Positions 22,495 through 33,270 are shown, numbered from the stretch's first letter. The stretch is DNA of 64,000 nucleotides from Craspedostauros australis (GCA_026770025.1 JAMXDE010000010.1:186001-250000), one strand, 5' to 3'. Numbers and translations: made by a program. The notes: a model not told the origin generated them from the sequence alone.

Positions 22495-24224
22495 TCACTC
22501 CTCTTCTTCAGCAACGTCGTTTGTATCAATCGCTTTGGATGATTTGGTACTCATAGAGCGGACGAAGTCCACCAATGTTTCCCGATCCATGTATGAATCC
22601 ACTTTTGCTGTACCCTCATCCTCATCTATAACCTTGTACAGCTCCATCATGGACATACAGCTGTACTCATCATCAATACCATCACTTTCCATTCCACCAC
22701 TGCACAGGACATGAATGTCTCCCAATAGTTGATAGTGTGGAAACAGTTTCTTAAACTCTGGATGACCGAACATATCTTTCTCACTTTCAGCCGCCATCCT
22801 CATTGCTGCATCCTTCAACACCAAGCAGTTGTGTTGATCGGCGAATATCAACACATCGATCATACTGTCCTCTGTGAGATGCTTGTGGGCTAACTCCGCT
22901 TCAAGAACAAGCTTGAGTCGCCAGAAGCCGAACTTGTTAGCCACAAGGATCAGCTGTTGCAGATCGTCCTGTCCAGTGAGGGTGGGAGTTGACTGGTGAG
23001 AGGCACCTGCATCGTGGTGAGCGCCGGCGTGAGCAGCAGCGTTGTCACGAGCGCTGTCATTGAAGGGTATTTTGCCTGTGTAGATGCCATGGAGGACGTC
23101 TCGGACGTGTTTTGGTTGAAGGTTGGGAAGAGCGATGGTTACTTGCATGGGGGCCGCGCCGTCTTCGGTGCCATCATTCGCGCGATGATGTTGGATTCCT
23201 TTGTCAATCAGTGTCTCAATGGATGGGACAGTGATCATGAGGACTTGGGCATTTACCTTGATTGGTTGCCGGTCGTCACCCTGTCCACACAAGAAGATAG
23301 TGTCTACCCTGTTCTCGGTTTAGAAGGATCTCTAAGCCGGTCTTCTCCAATGCTGACGTTGATCCTCTTGTGGCTGCTGTGTTTGTGTTCATTCTCTTGG
23401 CTCTTTCGCTTCAACTACTGTCTCAGCTGTTCTTGTGGTTGTTCATTTGCTTGTTCGTTTTGTTGTAAGTGGTGCTGCAGTTGTTGCAGTTGTGGGTGAG
23501 CTGAAGGCGAAAATCCTCTAATGAGGGACTCCATACACTCCAGGTGGCCGTCGGCGCATGCCACATGAAGGGGAGTGTAACCATCATTGTTTTGGCAGTT
23601 GATGTTTGCCCCACATGATTTGATGAGGTACTCGATACACTCCAGCTCGCCGTTGGAGCATGCCGTATGGAGGGGAGTGTCACCATAGTTGTTTTGGAAG
23701 TTGAAGTTCGCTCCACATGATTCGATGAGGTACTTCACACACTCCAGCTCGCCGTTGGAGCATGCCGTATGGAGGGGAGTGGCACCATAGTTGTTTTGGC
23801 AGTTGAAGTTCGCTCCACATGATTCGATGAGGTACTTCGCACACTCCAGGTGGCCGTTGATGCATGCCAGATAAAGGGGAGTGCGACCATAGTTGTCTTT
23901 GCAGTTGACGTCCGCCCCACCTGATTCGATGAGATACTTCACACACCCCAGGTTGCCACACAAGCATGCCACATGAAAGGGAGTGTCACCATCATCGTCT
24001 TTGCAGTTGATGTTCGCCCCACATGATTTGATGAGGTACTTCACACACTCCAGCTGGTTGTAAATGCATGCCACATGAAGGGGAGTATGACCAAGCCAGT
24101 CTTTAACCTTGTTGACATCAACTCCTTCATTCTGCGTCTGGTTCTGCTTCCTCCACTCCTTCAACACTGACAAGTCACCTGCCTTGGCAGCATCAATGAG
24201 TTGTTTGTTCGTAACACTCGGCAT
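22495..24224 (-). CDS. Ankyrin-repeat BTB-domain protein, copy A (intact)
   Basis: Proposed two exons, 24224-23419 and 23308-22495, joined by a 110-bp phase-2 GT-AG intron, giving 539 residues. Residues 1-35 lead into six 34-residue ankyrin repeats of the form DTPLHVACxxGxLECVKYLI followed by ESCGANxNC. A Gln-rich linker follows (LQQLQHHLQQNEQANEQPQ). Exon 2 begins VDTIFLCGQGDDRQPIKV and runs through LPNLQPKHVRDVLHGIYTG, a BTB/POZ-like dimerisation fold, then a helical BACK-like part (FGFWRLKLVLEAEL, MIDVLIFADQHNCLVLKDAA) and an acidic end. Such proteins are often CUL3 ubiquitin-ligase adaptors; that is inference. The exon-2 frame has no upstream ATG, which supports splicing; otherwise these are two ORFs. 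Copy B lies 14 kb to the right. Confidence 0.65.
23427..23645. repeat. 219-bp block identical to 36979-37197
   Basis: Base-by-base comparison shows no difference between this stretch and 36979-37197. It covers the last ankyrin repeat and the Gln-rich linker. Similarity continues, with mismatches and a repeat-number change, to about 24530 (matching about 38160). Confidence 0.9.
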
Positions 24225-25950
24225 TTTGAGAGTATGGTGGATGGTCGATGGTTGCTGGACGTTGGACGTTGGGCGTTGGACGATTTACGTTGGATTGGCT
24301 GTCGAGGATGTCTGTGGTCGGAGCTGCCTATGGAAGAGATATCGATGTTTGTGTATGCAACAGCTTGTATTAGTATGAGTATGAGTACCATGCACTGTGT
24401 GATGAATATGAGTGGCAATTCGATGTCTGTTGTTCGCGCGGTTGAGTATGGGGTTGAGTGGTGTGTGTGTTGTTGTCTTGTTCGCATGGTCTCCTCCTTC
24501 TGTTTGCCTGTGTTTGTCTCCTTCTCTTGATCAAACGCGTCTGGTTCGCGCGGATTGGATCTTTCTGTTCCCATCCATCACGAAAATGCGTGCGACCAAC
24601 AACAAGAAAGAAGCACCGCAACAGAGTTCTCGTTTGGCCACAATCAACGCAACACCAATCCGAAGCAAACAATGTGAAAGTCTTCGGAAACACAGAGAGC
24701 TGTCATCATCACCACCACCGCCACAACCACCACGTGCACCATGACCCACGATTGCTTGCGTCATCGTGGCATCTGCGTGACTGTGGACCCTCATCCGCCT
24801 GCCATCGCAAGCACCAACTTGAGGTGTGAACCAATGCCTCGAACAAAGATGAAGCCACCGATGTGACTGCCTCTGTTGATTGCGACCCACATCGTTTGGA
24901 TTTGACTGGTTACCATCCCACCGCATTGCAAGCTCACCATCCGCACGGGCAACAAGAGTCCTCAACATCAAACCAACACCACATTGCATATTGGGATGGC
25001 TTGGCACCTTCAACAATCAACAGGCGGAGTGATACCGTGGCGCCTCCACTGTTCCTGCCACACGGACCACCAACATGCAACACCATGCGCATTCTATCAA
25101 GAGGCATGAGTGCCGCCGTCTTGGCTCATGACTTCCAGAGCATCGATGCTCAACCGAGGCGATCGACAGGAACCCCCGCCTCACGAACGAAGTTGGGAGC
25201 ACCACAAGGAAGACATGTGGGTATACTGCGCGCATGGGCCATGGATCGCTGACCACGTACTTCTTGTGCTGTATGGAACTCTGTGTCAACCATGATCCGC
25301 AATACAATACTCGCACTCTGCATGGGGTTGCTTGTTGGTTGGTTGGTTCGTTGGTTTCTTCTTTTGCTCGTCAAGCTCTCTGGTGCTTGGACTGCGCTAG
25401 CTCGTCGGTTCTTGTCTTTCCGCCATGCTGGTACTAGTCGCTTCGAAGATTGGAATGGATGGTGACCCTGGCATTTGTTGCTTCAACGGCGAGTGATCAC
25501 TCCTCCTCGGACTTGATAAGGGTCTCGACTGCAGTTCTGGCACAATGACAGGAGTGCAACTCATGGAGAGATGAGGACAATAGCGTGATGCGGGACGGTC
25601 GATGGAACCGTGCAGCAACCATGCTCCTCGTGGCTACTCATCATTTCCCTCTGCCTTGCTCGCCATGTGCTCTTCGTAGATCGTCTCTTCCAGAAACTTG
25701 GATCGGCTGGCATCGACACTGTTGCTTCCAATCTGCTTGGCAGTGTGTGACTTGGAGTGGAGAGTGCTCTGTGTGTGAATCCGGTGGCACGGCGACGACC
25801 GCACTGCGACGACCGCACGGCTTGTGATAATGCTGCTGCCATGCGTCCTTTGTCTGCGCAACGAACCAACAACGATGCTGATGGCGGAGTGTGGATGGAA
25901 CCACGGGCGTCCTATCTGCTGGTGAATGACATCAGCAACATCCCTGTGTG
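24225..25950. other. Accessory non-coding stretch left of the retroelement
   Basis: About 1.7 kb without a convincing gene. The first 300 bp, up to about 24530, are the upstream flank of ankyrin-BTB copy A and resemble the flank of copy B. The rest has only short overlapping ORFs with no recognisable protein character. It ends in CTGTGTG, the GT-rich insertion site of the retroelement. Confidence 0.55.
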
Positions 25951-26515
25951 TGTCGGAATGTGTGTACTCGGATGTGTATGCATCAGTCACACTTGCTTGC
26001 CGCCATCTAGACTATTCGGTGGCGGAATCACGACACAAAACTATGACGTCACAGCGATACCATCACTATACCACGAAGACACCGCGATACTACGACGCCA
26101 GGATACCGCGATACCAGCGGATACCACAGTATCCATCACACGTGACGTCACATCGAGACCTTAACTACCAGGTCTACAGGAATGAAATATGTTGTGAATA
26201 TTCCATCAGATTCGATCAATCATCAGATTCAACAAAACCTGAGAATGGAACAACGACGAGACAACGAGAGAGAAACGACGAAGTTGACGGTCAAGTCAAC
26301 ATCAACGAGCAACATGAGAGCAATGTGCATGGAGGTGCAAGAGGATTGCACCAAGCAATGAGAGCAAGGAAGGGATGGATCAAGAGAGCATCTTGATCAT
26401 CTCATACCCCACGCTCGCTCACCAACAATCAATAGCAACAACAGTAACAGTAACAGAAACACTTTGACAAAGAGTGTGACTACTACCGATTCTCCGTGCG
26501 CGGAGCCTTCCAACA
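25951..26515 (+). repeat. 5' LTR of the copia element
   Basis: 565 bp, identical to the 3' LTR at an offset of 7,320. Termini are TGTCGGAATG and CCTTCCAACA. It contains two palindromic TGACGTCA sites (26044-26051 and 26143-26150), the second overlapping CACGTG (26139-26144), and a GATACC-rich internal repeat at about 26055-26135. Confidence 0.97.
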
Positions 26516-26580
26516 CGTTTATAAACGTTAGCACCAGGGAAGCCCTGTGCAAGGAGAGATCGAAGAGCAAGAGACGCTGC

Positions 26581-26815
26581 ATGAGCGACGAGCGAGAGAC
26601 GAGCTAGCATACCCTCTCACACCGGTGATCGAGGACGAAACGAAGAGCGCGAGGCACTGAATGAGCAGAAGAGACTGAAGTGGAAGAATACCCTCTCACG
26701 CGCGTGATCGAGGACGAGACAAGAAGCGAGACGAGCGCTGAATGAGCGAAGAGACCGAAGAGACTGCATTCCCTCTCACACCAGTGATCGAGGACGAGAC
26801 CGAGGGAGACGAGGA
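26581..26815 (+). repeat. About 80-bp tandem repeat in the retroelement leader
   Basis: The sequence ATGAGC and, 30 bp later, CCCTCTCAC recur at 26581/26612, 26661/26691 and 26742/26771, a spacing of 79-81 bp. The units also share GTGATCGAGGACGA. The third unit carries the start of the polyprotein frame. Confidence 0.85.
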
Positions 26816-29800
26816 CGAGACTCCGAACCTCACGCGAGAAGGAGCGGGTGCGCCCATCCAACAACCAAGAGCTCAGCAAGGAGCCATCATCGAAACGGAA
26901 GCAGAGCAAGCTGCACGAAGAGCCGGCGCAGAGACGCGGCAGAGAGACCAGCCGAGACCGACATCGGCATCAACAGAGACACCAACACCAAGACCATCAC
27001 AGCCAGCAATCAAAGTGGAAGCGTACGAGACAGAAGTACAGCAGACGGAAACAGAAGGCAGGGGTAGCGCGTCAGAGAGAGACAGCGGCATCGATCCCCT
27101 CGCATCCAACGACAACGAGGAGTCAGAGAGAGAAGAAGAGAGAGAAGAGAGCCAATCGACAGGCGGCACACGAGAGACGAGCAAGCAGACAACATCGAAG
27201 AAGAAGATGACGAAGGACACGTACAAGAGGCGTAAGGCCCCATCCTTCAGTGGCAAGAAGGAAGACTACAACGCGTGGGAATCGCAAGCAAAGGCGTACG
27301 CGCGTACACAGCGATTCAAGGACATCATGATGGGAGAGAAGCCCATCCCGACGAAAGAAGACGTTGAGAGAGAGAGTGATGAAGAGAAGAGGGAGGCCCT
27401 CGAAGAGACACGCGAACTGGCGCTGGACTGCTTCAGCGATCTGATCCTGATGATGGATGCAGAGCAAGGCACTGGAAAGCAGGCAATCCAGCTGATCAAC
27501 CAATGCTGCGACGAGCAGCACCCCGAGGGGAACCCAGCAGCAGCATGGAAGATGCTGAAGGAGAAGTACCAGCCAACCGACGCATCCACGGTGCTGCGGC
27601 TGAAGCGCCAGTTCAACACGGAACGCATGGCGAGGGATACGGATCCCGACATCTACGTCACACGGCTTGAGCTGCTCCGCACTCGCCTCCAAGAGGTGAA
27701 ATACGAGATCAGTGAGAGAGAGCTGATCATGCAAGTGCTCAGCAGCCTCAGCAAGGACTACGACGATGAAGTGAGTAACTTCGAATACCAACTGCAGATG
27801 GGTCCAGAGAAGGTGACGATCGAAGCCATCCGAAACATCCTAAACTACAGATACTCCAAGCTCCAAGGCGGAAAGGCGTACGTGGACGACTTCGCGGATA
27901 CTGGCAGCAAGCGCGACGACGCGGCGATGGCTGCGACAGGCGGATTCAAGGGCAACTGCCACAACTGCGGAAAGTACGGCCATCGGTCTGCGAATTGTCC
28001 AGACAGAAAGCAAGCGGCCGACAACAACAACAACCATCAATCCAACAACGGCCGACGAGGAGGCTACAACAACAGAGGCAACAGAAGAGATCAGCGCGGC
28101 AATCAAGGCAACCGCGGCAACAGAGGAAGAGGTCGTGGCAGCGGCTTCAGTGGGAAGTGCCATTACTGTGGCATCCCAGGGCATCGAGAGGCAGACTGCA
28201 GGAAGAAAAAGTTCAACGAAAAGAGAAAGCAGGAAGAGCAAGGAAGCACGGCACAGGACGGCACCGATGACAGATTTGAGATGGTGATGACCACTCTCGA
28301 CACACCCACGAACACTCACACCGCCTACGCCGTCGATGATTCATTCTTTGATACCTTCCAACACCGTCCAGGAATAGACGAGGTCCACGACGACACGAGC
28401 ATCCCAGAATGGCTCAACGACGGACCAATCATCCACGAGGTGACGCTCGACAACGAGCCTCGTTTTGATCTCGATTTCGATTACTGCCTCAACACGCACG
28501 ACTTGCCGAGCAACGGCAACCGAGAAGAAGACCCCGAGGAGGATATCGATATCCTCGCTATGGAGGAAGCCGGGGAGCCCCCGATTGAGCAGGACATGCT
28601 CTTGGACGACAATCTCTTCGAAGAGGCATCAGCCGCTGGCTCCGCCGAAGAAGAGATCGCTCAAGATGACGGAGATGACGACAGCGACGCAACTCGTCCA
28701 CTATACGTCCGGAACAGATTCCGTCCTCTCAGACCAGAAGGCCAACGAGTCATGAACCACCACGAAGACGTGATCTTCCCAACCGGCCTACGTTTTGGGC
28801 CCACGGACTTCTTCAACCAACGAGGGGCGCACGGCAGGCATGACACTGTGCCGTACCCAACATTCACGGCCGAGATCAGACAACGCGAAATCATCAGCAA
28901 CGCCATTTTCTGTGGGGCCCGCAACCTGTTCCCCAACAATCGACGCATCCAGATGGCATTCGTCGGGCGAGTGTCAGGAATGTTCATCATGGCAGAGCTG
29001 CTGTCAATCGAAGAGATCCTGGCAAACAGCATGATTCTCAACAGGATCCTCGAGCGTCACGGCCAACCACCACTGAGCATCATGGAGCGGCACTTCATCC
29101 TCGGAGGATGCATGGCGGCACTCCTTCACCACCGACCACAGGAGAGGCGACCTGAGCCACCGCGACAGGCAAGACCGGAGCCGCCACAGCAAGCAGAACC
29201 AATGCGCCCTCCAATCAACTGGGACGATTCCAGCACGGATGAGTCATCCGACGACGACGACTCCTCCTATGACGACGAGTTGGCAATCATGGTTGTGGAT
29301 CGCACACGCTTTCGTGCATCCAACCACCACACCGACACACCCGATCAACACACATGGCTCGCCGACAGTGGAGCCTCATGCCACATTGTGAATTCGGATA
29401 AGGGGATGTTCAACATCCGCCACATCCAATCCTTTGTGAAGGTCGGTGACAACACGCAACTCAACTCACCAAAGATGGGGTCCATCTATCTCCGAGTGAA
29501 GCAACGCGACAACACACAGCGCACCATCAGACTGAACGACGTGAAGTTCGCACCCAAGATGTGGGTGAATCTGTTCTCAACGAACAAGGCGCTGGAGAAT
29601 GGGTACCAGATCGGAAACAACGGTATCATCATGGACATCGCAAACGGTAACGGGAACAAGATCGTGTTCGATCGAGTGTTCCGCACGCGAAATGGCTTTG
29701 TGACTGGCGTGCAGATGCATGCAGTCAAGCCACGCACAGACATCACGGCTGCGGCCGTCACATCGGATCCACCGAAAGGCATCAACGCATCCACACTCCA

Positions 29801-32800
29801 TCGCATGTTGGGACACGCCCCACTGGAGGCAATGCAACGGACCGCATCGCACCACGGATGGAGCATCATTGGCACCATGCCGCCATGCAAGCACTGTGCC
29901 ATCGCCAACGCACGAGTGAAGAACGTCCCGAAGGCGACCATCGCGAGAGCATCGCGACGATGTGAGCGATTCTTCATCGACATCAGCTACACAAAGCACA
30001 CGAGCTTCGGAAACAAGCGGTACTGGGTGTTGATCGTAGACGACCACACAGATTACTGCTGGAGCATCTTCCTCACCAACAAGGGTGACCAACCGGCCTT
30101 CCTGAAGCGATTCCTTCAGAAGATCCGTGCACACACGGACGGCAAGCCAATCATCTTCCGTGGAGACAACAGCGGAGAGAACAAGGCATCCGAGGTCCAT
30201 CTGCTCGAAGCTGGATTCGACGTCACATTCGAATACACGGCATCCAACACACCACAGCAGAACGGCAGGGTCGAGCGCAAGTTTGCATACTTGTACACGA
30301 AGATGCGATCCATGCTGAACGGCGCCCAGCTCAACGAAGAGCACAGACATGGTCTATGGGCTGCAGCAGCCAACGTCGCGACCGCGGTCGCCAACATCAC
30401 TGTGGCAAAGGGACAGACCAAATCGCCACACCATCTATTCTTCGGAGAGGATCCGAAGTACGCGAGCGGACTCCGTACCTTCGGCGAAGTCGGAGTCGTC
30501 AAGACGGCCTATGGAGGCATGACGGCGAAACTCCAGAACAGAGGCGAGGCGATGTTATTCGTCGGATATGCTCCACAGCATGGATCCGGCGTCTACAACA
30601 TGTACCGTCCATCCACCAAGTCCATTGTCTGCACCAGAGATGTGAAGTGGCTCAACAGATCGTACGGGCACTTCAAGGGTTGGACCTACGGCACGGACGA
30701 TGGGAAGCCGGAAGGGAGTCAGATCGTCGCTACCGATGCCGAACACCCAACGGAGACCGACGATGACGGATTCATCCTGGTCGGAAGGGAAGGGACAGCG
30801 CCGTCCCACACAGCTCGAACCAAGCCGAAGCGACGCTCTGTGTCATTCGCCGACGCGAACTCCTACCACGTCCTCTCAGATGACGACGATGAAGACGATG
30901 ACGACACCAAAAACAACACGAGTGCGAAGGAGGACTCACCAGGTCTCGCGAGCGAGACGACGACCACACCAGTGGATGAAGGGACTGTGTCCGAAGAAGA
31001 GGTTGACGCGATTCCCGTCGACGACGACACAGTGAGCGACATCGAACATGTTGCCCCACCGAGTGTCCCGCCAAGCATCCTCCGCACTCCGCCAACATCA
31101 CGCAAGCGTTCGCACGAAGCGAACGACGATTCGAAAACTAGTCGCACCACGACTGCTGATCCCCCAAAACGACCAAGCAAGCGCGACACCACTCGCAGCG
31201 AACGACAACAGCGATACATCGAGCGAAGCAAGCATCAAGCAAAAACGAATGCGAAGTCGCGTGCATCGCTGCCATCCAACGTGAAAGGAAAGAGCGAATT
31301 GCGCAACCTTGCGAACTACAACAAGCCAGGAAAGAAAGAGAAGCGTGAAGGCAAGCGTTTCACAACCAATCTATCCGTCTTCAATAGGGGAAGCGACACC
31401 GACGACGACAAGAGCAACACAGACCACGACCAGGACAACAGCGAGGAGACCAACGACGATGACGAAACCAATGACGACACCACCGACGAGAATGAGGAGA
31501 ACGACGAAGCTACGGACGACGAAGACAGCGACTCTCCTCCATCGGACATCACCAACGCAGTCACAGATGCTCTATTCGGTATCAACGCAATCAGTACCGA
31601 CGACTTCGAGACAGAGATCTGCGCAACCACCCAAGATGAGACAGGAGAGACACCGACACACATCGAGCCATCAACCTTCGACCAAGCATTCAACCATCCG
31701 AATGCAACACACCGGAAGGGCTACAGAGCTGCCATCGCAAAGGAGTTCAGTTCGATGGATGCTCGATCCGTCTACAGCAAGATCAAGCGCTCATCCATTC
31801 CGAGAGACCGCAGATGCTGCAAGTGCAAATGGGTGTTTAAACTAAAGCGCAATGGAACCTATCGAGCGCGTCTGGTGGCGTGTGGCTACTCGCAGATCGC
31901 AGGAGTGGACTACCAAGAGCACCACTCGCCGGTCATCCATGACGTCACGTACCGTGTGATGATGGTGATCATGATGCTGCAGAAGATGGACTGCGCACTC
32001 GTGGACGTCGTCACGGCATTCTTGTACGGCGACCTCGAAGAAGAGGTGTACATGAATTGTCCAAGCGGAATGGACAGCACACTGGATGAAGCGCTGCTGC
32101 TACACAAGCCAATCTACGGGCTGGTCCAGAGCGCACGCCAGTGGTACAAGATGCTGGTGTCAACACTGAAGGGAATGCGATTCGACCAGAGCGCGGCGGA
32201 TCCGTGTCTCTTCCATCGCAAGACGAAGAACGAAACAGTCATCGTGGCGATCTACGTTGACGACTGCTTCTGCTGCGGACATCAGAAGGCACTCGAACAA
32301 TTCATGGTCGACATCCAGAAGAGCAAGTTCAAGGTCACCATCGAGAAGGGTTTGGGTGACTACCTCAGCTGCAACATCCAGCTCAACGCAGACAAGACGA
32401 AAGCCGTCCTACGCCAGCCACATCTGATCCGAAACCTGATCACCGAGTTTGGTGCAGAGGTGGAGAAGATGCAGCGCTACGCGACGCCAGGGACGCCAAG
32501 CCAGAGCATCGTTCGCCCATCCGAAGAGAACGGATTGCAGAAGGTAGATGCAGCAGAGCATGCTGACTATCGCAAGGGAGTGGGAATGCTTCTTTTCCTC
32601 ATCAAGCATTCGCGTCCCGACATCGCCAATCCTGTCAGAGAGCTGACGAAGGTACTCGATGGACCGACCAAGGCTGCAACCAAGGAGATGCGGCGTATCA
32701 TCAAATACGTCATCGACACGAAGCACTACGGCCTGAAGATTCAACCTGTCATGACAGATAACAGCGCATGGAACATGGAGATGTTCTGCGACAGCGAATA

Positions 32801-33251
32801 CGCCGGAGACAAGGACACTCGCATCAGTGTCGGCGGATTCATTCTCTACCTCTGTCAAGTCCCTATCCTCTGGCAATCCAAGGCGCAGAAGGCAGTGACT
32901 CTCAGTTCATCAGAGGCAGAGTACATCGCGCTATCCGAAGCAGCAAAGGAGATCTTCTTTGTGATGCAACTCCTGGAGAGTGTGGGAGTGCCAGTGAAGA
33001 CTCCAATCACCGTGAGAGTCGACAACGTTGGAGCGATCTTCATCGCGAAGAATCCCTCAACATCGCAACGCTCCCGCCATATCGACGTACGCCATCATTA
33101 CGTCCGCAACATGGTGAATGACAAGCTGATCGAAATCATCTTCGTCAAATCAGAGAACAACCGAAGCGACGGCTTCACGAAGAACATCAAGTCTGAGCTA
33201 CAGCGCGAGCACGAGAAGTCCTACCTACACACTGGCGACAGCAGCGAATGA
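26742..33251 (+). CDS. Copia polyprotein (gag-PR-IN-RT-RH)
   Basis: 2,169 residues in one frame. Gag has two zinc knuckles, CHNCGKYGHRSANC (about 406) and CHYCGIPGHREADC (about 472). The aspartic protease is marked by WLADSGASCH (about 873). Integrase has the HHCC region ending PPCKHC (about 1050), then FIDISYTKH, RGDNSGENKASE and TPQQNGRVERK. Reverse transcriptase has VDVVTAFLYGDLEEEVYM and the YVDD box (about 1838). RNase H has FCDSEYAGDKDTR and LSSSEAEYIALSEA, ending with SRHIDVRHHYVRN. Two long acidic spacers, between gag and protease (about 510-860) and between integrase and RT (about 1330-1610), make it longer than most copia polyproteins. No envelope-like frame follows. Confidence 0.96.
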   Translation: MSEETEETAFPLTPVIEDETEGDEDETPNLTREGAGAPIQQPRAQQGAIIETEAEQAARRAGAETRQRDQPRPTSASTETPTPRPSQPAIKVEAYETEVQQTETEGRGSASERDSGIDPLASNDNEESEREEEREESQSTGGTRETSKQTTSKKKMTKDTYKRRKAPSFSGKKEDYNAWESQAKAYARTQRFKDIMMGEKPIPTKEDVERESDEEKREALEETRELALDCFSDLILMMDAEQGTGKQAIQLINQCCDEQHPEGNPAAAWKMLKEKYQPTDASTVLRLKRQFNTERMARDTDPDIYVTRLELLRTRLQEVKYEISERELIMQVLSSLSKDYDDEVSNFEYQLQMGPEKVTIEAIRNILNYRYSKLQGGKAYVDDFADTGSKRDDAAMAATGGFKGNCHNCGKYGHRSANCPDRKQAADNNNNHQSNNGRRGGYNNRGNRRDQRGNQGNRGNRGRGRGSGFSGKCHYCGIPGHREADCRKKKFNEKRKQEEQGSTAQDGTDDRFEMVMTTLDTPTNTHTAYAVDDSFFDTFQHRPGIDEVHDDTSIPEWLNDGPIIHEVTLDNEPRFDLDFDYCLNTHDLPSNGNREEDPEEDIDILAMEEAGEPPIEQDMLLDDNLFEEASAAGSAEEEIAQDDGDDDSDATRPLYVRNRFRPLRPEGQRVMNHHEDVIFPTGLRFGPTDFFNQRGAHGRHDTVPYPTFTAEIRQREIISNAIFCGARNLFPNNRRIQMAFVGRVSGMFIMAELLSIEEILANSMILNRILERHGQPPLSIMERHFILGGCMAALLHHRPQERRPEPPRQARPEPPQQAEPMRPPINWDDSSTDESSDDDDSSYDDELAIMVVDRTRFRASNHHTDTPDQHTWLADSGASCHIVNSDKGMFNIRHIQSFVKVGDNTQLNSPKMGSIYLRVKQRDNTQRTIRLNDVKFAPKMWVNLFSTNKALENGYQIGNNGIIMDIANGNGNKIVFDRVFRTRNGFVTGVQMHAVKPRTDITAAAVTSDPPKGINASTLHRMLGHAPLEAMQRTASHHGWSIIGTMPPCKHCAIANARVKNVPKATIARASRRCERFFIDISYTKHTSFGNKRYWVLIVDDHTDYCWSIFLTNKGDQPAFLKRFLQKIRAHTDGKPIIFRGDNSGENKASEVHLLEAGFDVTFEYTASNTPQQNGRVERKFAYLYTKMRSMLNGAQLNEEHRHGLWAAAANVATAVANITVAKGQTKSPHHLFFGEDPKYASGLRTFGEVGVVKTAYGGMTAKLQNRGEAMLFVGYAPQHGSGVYNMYRPSTKSIVCTRDVKWLNRSYGHFKGWTYGTDDGKPEGSQIVATDAEHPTETDDDGFILVGREGTAPSHTARTKPKRRSVSFADANSYHVLSDDDDEDDDDTKNNTSAKEDSPGLASETTTTPVDEGTVSEEEVDAIPVDDDTVSDIEHVAPPSVPPSILRTPPTSRKRSHEANDDSKTSRTTTADPPKRPSKRDTTRSERQQRYIERSKHQAKTNAKSRASLPSNVKGKSELRNLANYNKPGKKEKREGKRFTTNLSVFNRGSDTDDDKSNTDHDQDNSEETNDDDETNDDTTDENEENDEATDDEDSDSPPSDITNAVTDALFGINAISTDDFETEICATTQDETGETPTHIEPSTFDQAFNHPNATHRKGYRAAIAKEFSSMDARSVYSKIKRSSIPRDRRCCKCKWVFKLKRNGTYRARLVACGYSQIAGVDYQEHHSPVIHDVTYRVMMVIMMLQKMDCALVDVVTAFLYGDLEEEVYMNCPSGMDSTLDEALLLHKPIYGLVQSARQWYKMLVSTLKGMRFDQSAADPCLFHRKTKNETVIVAIYVDDCFCCGHQKALEQFMVDIQKSKFKVTIEKGLGDYLSCNIQLNADKTKAVLRQPHLIRNLITEFGAEVEKMQRYATPGTPSQSIVRPSEENGLQKVDAAEHADYRKGVGMLLFLIKHSRPDIANPVRELTKVLDGPTKAATKEMRRIIKYVIDTKHYGLKIQPVMTDNSAWNMEMFCDSEYAGDKDTRISVGGFILYLCQVPILWQSKAQKAVTLSSSEAEYIALSEAAKEIFFVMQLLESVGVPVKTPITVRVDNVGAIFIAKNPSTSQRSRHIDVRHHYVRNMVNDKLIEIIFVKSENNRSDGFTKNIKSELQREHEKSYLHTGDSSE

Positions 33252-33262
33252 CTGACGCCTAC

Positions 33263-33270
33263 AGGAAGGG
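33263..33270 (+). other. Polypurine tract of the copia element
   Basis: AGGAAGGG directly precedes the 3' LTR, the usual site for plus-strand priming. It confirms the LTR start at TGTCGG. Confidence 0.75.

Noticed and set aside
23520-24130. Regular ~102-bp direct repeats on the minus strand
   Set aside because: These are the codons of 34-residue ankyrin repeats, not a satellite or CRISPR array.
25945-25950. A unique 5-bp target-site duplication for the copia element
   Set aside because: Both flanks are GT repeats, so several 4-5 bp choices fit equally well.
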